A stretch of 64,000 nucleotides of DNA from positions 289,182 through 353,181 of the forward strand of contig JASWJB010000005.1 of NCBI GenBank assembly GCA_032433595.1, written 5' to 3'. A model generated the notes under the pieces. It was not told the origin of the DNA. It saw only the letters and a list, made by a program, of their open reading frames with translations, and searched no databases. Positions within the stretch are counted from its first letter, which is position 1; every line of letters begins with the position of its first letter. This DNA is from Conoideocrella luteorostrata. Its lineage: Eukaryota; Ascomycota; Sordariomycetes; Hypocreales; Clavicipitaceae. This document shows positions 55,424 through 64,000 of the stretch, one piece after another. A program made the position numbers and the translations under genes.

Positions 55424-57636
55424 GGCTACGTCGCAAGACGCGAGCGAATCCCCAAAACGCTAGCTTGCGTCAGGAAACAAAATCTTGCGAGGATATAATG
55501 CCTCCAAAAGCGCCGCTATTCTTATTTGATCGAATGACGAAGTGAAAGAGATAAGAAGAAGAAAAAAATATGCTGTCAAGATAAGCTATCGTGCTCGAAT
55601 ATGCGCCTGGGGAAATCTGGACGCGATACTATCCCTGCTCGACAGCCATTCATGGTATGCCTGGTTGCGCTTCGAGAAAGAACAATAATCCGTACGGGCT
55701 TGTTCGGAGGTGTCGAGACGGGAACGCTGAGGATGAGTCGTTTGGAAAGACCAGCAAGATTGAAAATTGTCCGAGGTGGTGGTGGTGGGTTATTGATGGG
55801 GATCGTCACGGGAGCGACCCTTAATCACACTAGAGCTGACTGGACTTTGTTAGGGCCTCCTCAGCCGGTCTGCCTCTGCCGCTGGAGGGACAGGAAATTA
55901 TGGAACAGTGTCTGACTCGAACGGAGGAGCACGGGGGGGAACGGATGCACAAACACGCGCGCAGGAAGTGACTGTCCTGGGTACGAATGCTGTCTGTCAC
56001 GAGAGCGTGCGCGTGTCTGTGATGAAATGCAAAGCAGATGGAGCGTATGACGATGATATCGAATCAGTGCACGCTTATACATCGCCCGCTGTTGCAGATT
56101 GGATGCGACGAGGGAGGTTCAAAATAGCAATATTGGAAACGCGCATGCAGGGTGGGGGGGCAGCATGCATATCCTTGCACTTGTCGAGCCCGTTTGGCTA
56201 CTCCATAGTTAGCTCCAGAACAAATAGAACAGCAGTCGACGCAGAGCCAGACCGGATTCCCTGCAGAATAAATCTATGCGGGCCCAGCTGCCAGTCCAAC
56301 CGCCGCAATACTGCGTGATCCGCCGCATGTTCTCCGTATTACATTGGGTTCCGTACTCCGTAGAGTCCAGAATATTGACCGGCTCCCATCTTGTCGGCCA
56401 ATTATTTCTCTCCTTTTTTTTTGTTGGCTCACATGCACATGCTTGCACGCTTCGTCCGCTCAAACCCACGAATGGGACATTCCCCTCGCCGCAGTGGGGG
56501 CAGAATCTACGACAGGGATTCCGCGCCAAAGCGGCTCTCTGTAATGTTGTTGACAGGTGACTCCTTCTTTCTGTCGCCTTTCCACTTTCAGCAGACGACT
56601 GGACGAAAAGTGAGGCGGACGGACGAGGCATCACCAACACCTGTCCATCAGCTAAGATGGACGTCATGCCATTCAGGTATCTGGCCAGTTTTGGTATGCG
56701 ACCGCCCCCCATAGCTGCGCAGAACATTGCGATAGACGGATAACCGCGGCACGGCTGTACAAAACTGGACCATCGTCCCATCTGGATCTCTCAGCCCGCG
56801 TGGCGCCCACAGCGCGCCGTATTGACCAGGGTACATCATGTTGTTCAAATGCCTTTGCTGGGTCACTGACGCAATGCCACACATACAAGCTGTAGCTGTG
56901 CGGAGTACGGAGTAATAAACATACATTTGCTATATATATGTTCTCCGTAGAGACAACTTAATTAGCCACGTCATGTGGCGATTGACATGATTGCCCGTGT
57001 TTCGGATGCGCTCCCACATCGGCAATGTACCACGTCCAGAAGCCGGACCCAGTGCTCCGTCCGGAGTATATGTAGTCTGATATCGAGTTGCGAATTACGA
57101 CATCGCCTTCGCCATCCTGCCCCATCTGGCATATCTCCAATGAGATCAGCAGATCGGTAATCCTAGTCCGCCGCCGTTGTCAATGCAGGGTCTCCATCAA
57201 ACCTCGTGTTCCCCCACATCCGATGGGTCTTGTCTCGCAATATCTGGACTAACTGGCCATTACCGCGTCTGTCGCTGTAAGTATTGGGACCCGTCGTCTT
57301 GTACGGGGACGAGAACGAGGGGTAGCTTCACTGTTGTCGGGCCGTGGGGTGCTTTATTTGTGCGATAGCACCGGGTGATGTGTGTTGCCGCCATGTCGGA
57401 GATACGAGGCTGAAACGAGGCGTCATGAACCCCAGTCAGTCATTTTGTGGTATTTGCAGAGCAGCGACACACTTCAAAGGGAATATAGTGGAGATTCTTT
57501 GTATAGGAAGCCGACAATTAGTAAATAGCTTCCGCATTAGCTGCGCAAAGAGTGGTGATGCCCTGGCCATCTGATACACCTGTATAACGTCTAGCCGTGT
57601 AGAGTGTCTGTGCCATGCAGCGTCCCATCTTGATAT
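55424..57636. other. Long intergenic region
   Basis: The minus frame 56209-56781 (190 codons) has no domain, splice or start support. The region is notable for copies of GTACTCCGTA / TACGGAGTA (56353-56362, 56906-56914) and near-matches around 56330, 56941 and 57055. Confidence 0.45.
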
Positions 57637-59568
57637 CTAACAACCGGGCACAATTTGGCAGTCCACAACCGCCGTTTGGCCCCCTTTGACCTTCTCAATT
57701 GCCTCTTTCAAAGTGTCCTCTAGCTTGGATGCTTCAGAAACCCTAGCGGCATGAATGTCCCCGTCCGCCGCCGCCTTAGCAATACCAGAGTAGTCGGGAA
57801 CTGGGTCGAACGAAATATTAATCTCTTCATTCGTAGCTTTGGACGCCAGGCCCTCCGGGTGAACCAGTAGCATCGACCGTCTTGGCGCGTGCCACCCTGA
57901 AAGTAAACGCTGTTAGCATATCCCCCGTCTCCGCCACAATGCTTGACGGTAGAGTCAGACTTGCCTTTGTTATTCAGCACAATCGTGAGAACTGGAATGC
58001 TATAGCGTTTCGAAATCCAGTATACACTGCCCGGCACACTGAACAGGTACGTTCCATCGCCGACAATCTGTACAACAAATTTTCCCTTGCCCGGATTTTC
58101 AGCTTCAGTGGCCAGCTTAATTCCCAAAGCGCCTCCGCCGGACCACCCGAGACCGCCTCCACCGCAGTTGATCCAAGATCCTGGGATTGTGGGTTGTATA
58201 TTGTTGTGCACGAATGCGGTGTTCGTGACGGCTTCGACGGCGTAGATGGTGTCTTTAGGCACGAGCGACTTGAGGGTTCGGCAGAGGTGTCCTGTGCCGA
58301 AGCTTCCATCTTCCAACGGCTTCGCTTTTTCTTCAATATGGGCGAGAAATTCTTGATACTCCCTCCGAGTCCTTTCAATTGCCGCAGCGCCGTTTCGCGC
58401 CTTGAGTCTCTCGGCCGCGTGTCCAACTTTGAGAGCGGCGATAAGCTGCTCGATTGACGTCTTGGCATCAGCTCGGTATCGCACACAGGCTTCAATGTAA
58501 AAGGTCGGCATTTGCTGTTTTAGTGGATCGACATCGATATGAAATATGGTTGCCTCGTCTTTGGGCCTACAAAGCGTCGGCACCCATGGAACATCGCAAT
58601 TCACAACGACTATCACATCTGCCTGTTTGATCGCATCGCTGACACCGTAGCGTAGACCGAGCCAAGCGGGGTGATCGGCAGGGAAGCACATATCGCTGCC
58701 TCCTGTGTCCAATACCTGAAGGCCAGGTACCGTATCAGCTAGTTCAACCAGAACCGCTGGAAAAGCGTGGTTCCTGCCAGTAAACCCCGTGACGACGAGC
58801 GGCCGATCAGCACCAGCCAGCGCTTCTGCAATCTGTCCAACGCCGTTCTCCGGAAGGCCACCCAGTTGAATGGGCTGCCAATTCTCCTGCTTCAGTTTGT
58901 ATGGCTTTATGTCGGCCTCCATGATTTCACGTGCACCGCACAGGTAAACCGGTCCCTGGGGGTCAGATCTAGCAAATTGAAGGGCGCGATTGACCATCTG
59001 CTTAACATTTGCTCCCGTCTTGATCTCGCCGGCATAGCGGCAGTACTGCGCAACGATTTGCTTCTGGTCGGGGACATCCTGGATCCAATGGATGTATTCC
59101 GTTCGGCTGCCTCTATGCTCACCGTCGATGGTGAATGGCGAAAGTCCAGCGAAGATGAACACCGGGGCGCGACCCATGCTTGCGTTGTGCACGGCAGCAC
59201 CTAAGCCCTGGGTTCCGACGTCAACGTGGACAATTACGCATTGCGGCTTGCCTGTCAATCTGGCGTAGCCGTCTGCCATGGACATTGCCACCATCTAGAC
59301 TCCAAGATTAGTACTTGCCCCCTAAACACAGGGCTATTTCTTGACAAGGAAAGCCATCAGTATCGGGGACATCTACACCAACCTCATTCGGACATGTTAT
59401 TATCTTGGAAAAGTTGCCCTTCGCTTCCTGCTGTCCTTTAACCATGGCCTCAATAATACTAGGGTGATCAGAGCCCAGGTTCACAAAGCAGTGGGTAATT
59501 CCAGCCTCCCAGAGGGCTTCAAAGAACGCAAATGAGGCGGTGTACATTTCATTTTGCTTCGTGGACAT
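57637..59568 (-). CDS. Thiamine-diphosphate-dependent decarboxylase/synthase-like enzyme, three exons
   Basis: Member of the acetolactate synthase / benzoylformate decarboxylase / oxalyl-CoA decarboxylase superfamily; substrate unknown. Minus-strand exons are 59383-59568, 57965-59294 and 57637-57896, giving 591 aa. The ThDP-activating Glu is E62 in TCPNE|MVAMSMADGYARLTG, formed across the 88-bp intron 1. PYR-domain GTQGLGAAVHNASMGRAPVF and a central domain follow. The ThDP/Mg motif is GDGTYLFSVPGSVYW (~474) to VLNNKGW, the last residues joined across intron 2. Intron 2 is a 68-bp GC-AG intron (G|GCAAGT...TTTCAG). The product lacks a targeting peptide, so it is probably cytosolic and not the branched-chain acetolactate synthase. 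It ends ...KGGQTAVVDCQIVPGC. Confidence 0.9.
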
Positions 59569-61951
59569 TGTAAATGCTGTGTATGCTTACTCCCGCTCGA
59601 GGGTCTTGCTCAGAGGTGGAATTGTCTGCCACAGCTGGTGGTTGACATGTGTGGCGGGTGCCGTAACACTGCTTTGTATGCCATTGGAAAGAGTCCATAT
59701 TTGTTAGCATAGGCGGCTGCCGGTGATCGGATGCATTTGATCGGAGGTGTAGCCCGTATGTGCCGATGAAAAGCGCAGAGGCAGCGCTGCCAAGTCGGAC
59801 GAAGATGGGCAGCATTATCGGGCTTGTCGCTTGCTACTGGCGGACTGCCTGCTGTTTTGGATATCGTTCGATGACGCCCTTCCAGACTTTGACAAAATCT
59901 TCACGTCGATTGGTCGTCGCATATGCATCATCGTCTGGTTCTCAAACCCATTTCCTCTAGACATGCAGAAATCACCTTGTTTATTGTTGCGGCTTGCTAT
60001 TTCGTCATGAAGGCAAGAGCTGCATTCGGTAGTTCGGTAACTAAACTATCCAAGTGCCGATTTTCGGAGTGGGCTGCTGTTCAAATTTATCAATTGCGGG
60101 GATGCATCATGTTATCCACCTCAACAATCTGGTGCATTCAACCGGGCCATGGAACTTGTTGTCCTTTCACCCAGGAAAGCAGAATTTGGTACGGATTTTA
60201 ATATAGGTTAGTTACTCAATAACCGTATGTGTATTAGTTAGTTATGGAAAGTTAGCGAGTGCAACTATAGTGCAAAGATTCGAGACTGCGAGATATCGTG
60301 ATGGATGAGTGAGTCCAACTCCGCAAAAATTAGCCACGGCTGGCGCTACCTCTGGCAGCGCTAGACTACAGATCTGCTATCCGCTCGCCATATCGTAATC
60401 CTTGAACAGCTGAGATGCTCAAACTGGCCATCACAGCAAGTGTACATGAATGCAGTTTCTCCAGTCAATAAGACTGTTGAGTGAAAGCTGGCACACATGA
60501 TATGTCAAGTGTCTTGTCGCAATAACGTAAAGCCCTTCACATCTAGTTCCGCCGCCTGTTCAGTTATTATATACTACGTACCCTAACCCCATTAATCGCG
60601 GCTATTCCAGCGCGATCAAGACAAGCAAACACGCGTCCGGTAGCATCACTTGTGGCTATCGCCCTCGTTAAGGCTCGCATGCTACCCTACCACGTGCCAG
60701 ACACCCCAACAGCATGCACAGCCTCCAGAGACATCCTACTACGCCTCGGCCCAGGTCAGTCTCGCAACAGCGGCGCATAATGCTCGTCCATTGATCGCCA
60801 GAGATGTATGTGCTCTCGTGATTCCTTCACGAGCCATTCGACCTATCTCCAGTCCGACGTAAGCCGTCATGAGTAAGTTGGGCCATTCGATCGCGAAACC
60901 AAGGGCCCTGCAGCGTCGCTCATACTGTAGTCAACGGCAGAGGACTGGACAAACATCACCCTCGCATATGAACATAAACTAGCATCAGGTCATCTTGCAA
61001 TCGCCATAAACAAATTGGACTGGACACGTGCAATGCCTCCATTCTCGCGCTTTACAAAAGCGTGGGGGAGTAGTAAAACAACTATGTTGGTTCTCGGTAA
61101 CATCAGCCATGGCTCCCATCATGGTATTTGCCTAAATACAGGAACCGGATCCGACGTCGATACTACGGGTAGAGAGGCTTTTCATGTGGGCCAGGAAGTT
61201 AATGCCGGGTTCGAATCATTTAGACACTTTGAGCGCAAAGCTCAAGAGGCTCGGCAAGGGCACAAAAAACTTACCGAGGAGCTTAACACGCTGAATGAGC
61301 AGCCGGTGTGGCCTACGACAAACCGCATAGCTGAATTGGACAACCGGGGACCCGTAAGACGAGGCGACGACTCGGATGATGGCACTGATGGAGCTCTGGC
61401 TTCCGTCGCTGGACCTGGGGGTTCTGGCTCCGCTAATCTTGTGTATGGTGATGTAAGACCGTTAAACTGATGCTAAACGAATGGTCGACCGCAGCGCTCT
61501 CTGCGATTGTTGATGAAAAGGCTCAGATATCACTGATAGAGGGAATGAGTGATGCATGATGGCTGTTCCTCGAGCCTAATCGCTACCGACGAGTAACACA
61601 CGTGAGGAAATGGGTTTATCTTAGTGGCTGATAGATCGTCACATAGCTCCGCTAGGTGTCGCCTCGGTCTGTCTTCTATTCATCGCAATAGTATTCATTT
61701 TACACTGATTAGGTAGTTCGAATAATATTCATAACTCATACGGATAAGTAAGTCTCTAATGCTGTAAGAAGTGTGGGGTAGGTAATCTCCTGTACCCTCC
61801 TCTGCTGTCCATGCATGACTTTATTAGGGTATCTCGAATCCTTCCGGGTCCGGGTGCACAGAGCCTGCCAGTGTTTCTAACCGATACATCAGTGGAGTGT
61901 TTGTTGACCGTGTGGATGTTGCTGCAGTACATTGACCTTCGGCATGGCGTT
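59569..61951. other. Long intergenic region
   Basis: Apart from the doubtful frame at 61033-61470 nothing is recognised. AT-rich sequence at ~60190-60260 and ~61670-61745. Confidence 0.45.
61033..61470 (+). CDS. Doubtful hypothetical protein
   Basis: A 145-codon frame with ATG at 61033. It has a charged, possibly coiled segment (FRHFERKAQEARQGHKKLTE) and a Gly/Asp/Ser-rich tail. No family, splice or promoter support. It may be chance or the last exon of an unrecognised gene. Confidence 0.2.
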   Translation: MPPFSRFTKAWGSSKTTMLVLGNISHGSHHGICLNTGTGSDVDTTGREAFHVGQEVNAGFESFRHFERKAQEARQGHKKLTEELNTLNEQPVWPTTNRIAELDNRGPVRRGDDSDDGTDGALASVAGPGGSGSANLVYGDVRPLN

Positions 61952-63514
61952 CTATGCCTTGTCGGCGGGGTCGACACTTTGAGGGTTGTAAAAGACGCTC
62001 TTCGGGTCCCATTTGGCCTTGACTTGACGAAGCTTGGGTAGTCTGTCGCCCCAGTATGTCTGTTGTGCCTCCGAACGGCCGAGCTCCGGGTCGACGTAGC
62101 CGGCATATCTAGTATTGGCGTTGGGTGAACCTTGCTGGATGATGTCATGAATGCCTTCGGCAAACTTCTTCGTCTTATCAGTCAATGGCAAGCCCACAAC
62201 GTATGACTGGTACATTAAGAGCTTGTCGCGATGAGGGTAGGCGGTGGAATCAACGGGAACTTTGTTGATGGCACCGCCTTCTGAGTCGAAAATGATGGTC
62301 CAAATGAGCGTACCCGGGTCAGTTGAACCCGTGTAGTTGAACAACTTATTAATCGTGTCGTGACTGAGCGCGTCCTGCTGCCGGAGAGCAAGCGATTTGC
62401 TATAAAATTGTATCGCTATGTCAGTCAATCCCAGGGCAGTGGTCTCGGCTATGTGTGCAAGTGAGCCCAGCCAGTCCATAACCTGCAGACTGAGGTTGCC
62501 GCCGCCGGGAAGCTTCTGTGGAATGCCAGTGGCATTGTATTCCTCCCTGGTACCAAAGAATGTTCCAGTGATGATGGCGCCGAGTGGTTGGGCAATGAAT
62601 AGTGTAGAGAAACGTTCGTCCAACTTCGGATCATTGGCCAACTTTTGCCAAGACTCGTATACAGGCGCCATATCCAGCTGCTTGCCAAAACTGAACCCGT
62701 ATGTATACTCGACAACATTGCCGGGCTCGGGCTGGGTGCGAACGGTAAACTTGGTGATGATGCCAAAACTAGCTCCAGCTCCGCGTAATGCCCAGAACAA
62801 ATCGGAGTTTTCCTTCTCGTTAGCCATTCGAATTTCGCCGTCGGCCGTCACGACTTCAACCTCGAGGACGTGGTCGAGCAGCGTTCCCCACATTCTGGAT
62901 GAGGGTCCGATCCCGCCCTGCGGTCCAGTGTAAGTATGCCGTGGATAGCAGCAGCTATAAAGGGTTAAAAAGAAAAATGTCTTACAATTGTAGCGTGTCC
63001 TCCAGCTCCAACGCCGGGGCAAGTGCCATGAGCAACGGCGCGCTTTCCATTTTTATGTAGTTGATCATCGAGTTCAGCCAATTTGTAGCCAGCTCCGAAC
63101 GTAGCCTGCCAGGTTTTGGTGTCCATACTGAAAGACTTCAAATTGGTTAGATCAAGAGCAAGCGAGCCGTCCTGGCCACCCAGGCCAAAGTTGCTGCATA
63201 GAGTGCTCGTATTAGCGCTAGTCCAACTCGCATGCCTCTCTTCTGAGGAATTCCGGGGCTTACCCATAAGAGTGACCACCCGATTTGGCCTGAACATGAA
63301 CGTTGTTCTGCACGGCACATTTGATAGCCTGGGCTACCTCGTCGGCTGTATTCGGTCGCATGACAGCAATGGGCGTGATGTCAATGGCTTTGTTGTAGGC
63401 TTTGACCCAGGCCGACTGGTAGAAGGGATTGTTGGGGTACGCCACACATGCATTACGTCCATTGCAGACAGTATTCAGGCACTGCTGCAAAGCTGTGCTT
63501 TGCCCGTTACCCAT
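61952..63514 (-). CDS. FAD-linked oxidase, berberine-bridge-enzyme-like, three exons
   Basis: Minus-strand exons are 63264-63514, 62986-63193 and 61952-62917 (introns 70 and 68 bp), giving 474 aa. The ATG at 63514 (MGNGQSTALQQCLNTVC) matches the usual start of the intracellular fungal subgroup; the open frame upstream is not needed. FAD_binding_4 region: VMRPNTADEVAQAIKCAVQN and AKSGGHSYG with His81. HGTCPGVGAGGHATI contains Cys142, so both residues for bicovalent 8-alpha-His/6-S-Cys FAD linkage are present. GGIGPSSRMWG is created across intron 2. ENSDLFWALRGAGASFGII precedes the substrate domain. The BBE C-terminal motif is present as YWGDRLPKLRQVKAKWDPK and FYNPQSV. Substrate may be an oligosaccharide or a secondary metabolite. 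Same orientation as the ThDP enzyme 2.4 kb away. Confidence 0.93.
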
Positions 63515-64000
63515 AATTCGTGCCAAAAAAACAAAAGGCGCACAAAAGTCAAGATGGATAGCAAGTGCGTAATATAACGCGAGGAATGCCTTCTTTTTCG
63601 CAGGCGTGGGAGTGACACCACAAGAATTTGAAGGATGGACCACGAATGTGAAAGAAGGGCAGGAACCACTCGCCGTGTCTCGTCCCAACAATCAGCAATC
63701 GACTGTTGCGGTATTCCGCAGTGACACAAGCTGGCCCCTCGCCTCAAGAGAGAATCTCAGACGCGAAATTGATGGGAAGAGGAGAACAAGACTAAACAAG
63801 AGAGATCTTGGAGCAAATTTAGCACATGGTGAAAAGCCGGCATTCGGCCTGGTTCAAATAGGAAATTACAGGCCGCCAGCGAACCAGACCACATTATAGT
63901 GTATGCACGACTGAGCATTGCGATAGCGTCAATACTGAAAGTTTGTTCGATTGTGTGGTGGGTGTTGCTGACCAGGGCATCTCTAGACGATGTCAGGATG
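63515..64000. other. Upstream region of the FAD oxidase
   Basis: No supported gene. The frame continues upstream of 63514 without family similarity, so this is treated as leader and promoter. Confidence 0.45.

Noticed and set aside
56209..56781. 190-codon minus-strand ORF
   Set aside because: No recognisable motif, no splice or promoter support, and repetitive intergenic surroundings; probably chance.
61208..61217. GGTTCGAATC, a perfect tRNA B-box-like sequence
   Set aside because: No A box or cloverleaf-compatible pairing could be found around it.

Overview
The window looks like a chromosome segment from a filamentous ascomycete (Pezizomycotina, most likely Sordariomycetes and perhaps Hypocreales). 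Short spliceosomal introns of about 50-150 bp with GT..AG ends and CTAAC-type branch sites interrupt most genes. The gene content is fungal: class I hydrophobin, proteinase-K-type subtilisin, DUF6536 membrane proteins, UstYa/DUF3328, NRPS, AKR1 palmitoyltransferase and a Pho80-type cyclin. Splice sites were placed by reading frame and family motifs, not by transcripts.

Region 1 (about 1-16 kb) is accessory and repeat-rich. It holds a three-exon hydrophobin and a four-exon subtilisin without an evident inhibitor prodomain. It also carries four copies and one doubtful relic of a ~302-bp LTR family; two copies are ~96% identical solo LTRs with clear 5-bp target duplications. The rest is a disrupted small secreted protein gene, a large DUF6536 membrane protein, and decayed genes: TPR repeat, NMN adenylyltransferase inside a large inverted duplication, and a STAND/NLR fragment.

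Region 2 (16-29 kb) is mainly conserved and housekeeping: a small 114-aa protein, a gamma-glutamylcyclotransferase-like protein, cystathionine beta-synthase, SRP receptor beta, AKR1 and a GNAT acetyltransferase. An LD-carboxypeptidase (S66) pseudogene at 29.5-30.6 kb marks the return to accessory sequence.

Region 3 (33-46 kb) is a candidate specialised-metabolite locus. It has a GNAT acetyltransferase, a 14-TM-type MFS exporter, and, divergent from it, a 2416-aa NRPS ordered (partial C)-A-T-C-A-T-R that would release its product reductively. A Cys-rich secreted peptide gene follows.

Region 4 (48-53 kb) holds a second DUF6536 protein, the orphan N-terminal remnant of an ABCC transporter, and an intact four-exon UstYa-family oxidase gene. 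Region 5 (54-64 kb) holds a Pho80-type cyclin, a ThDP-dependent decarboxylase/synthase-like enzyme with a GC-AG intron, and a bicovalent-type berberine-bridge FAD oxidase.

No tRNA, rRNA or CRISPR array was recognised. Long intergenic stretches are described individually.
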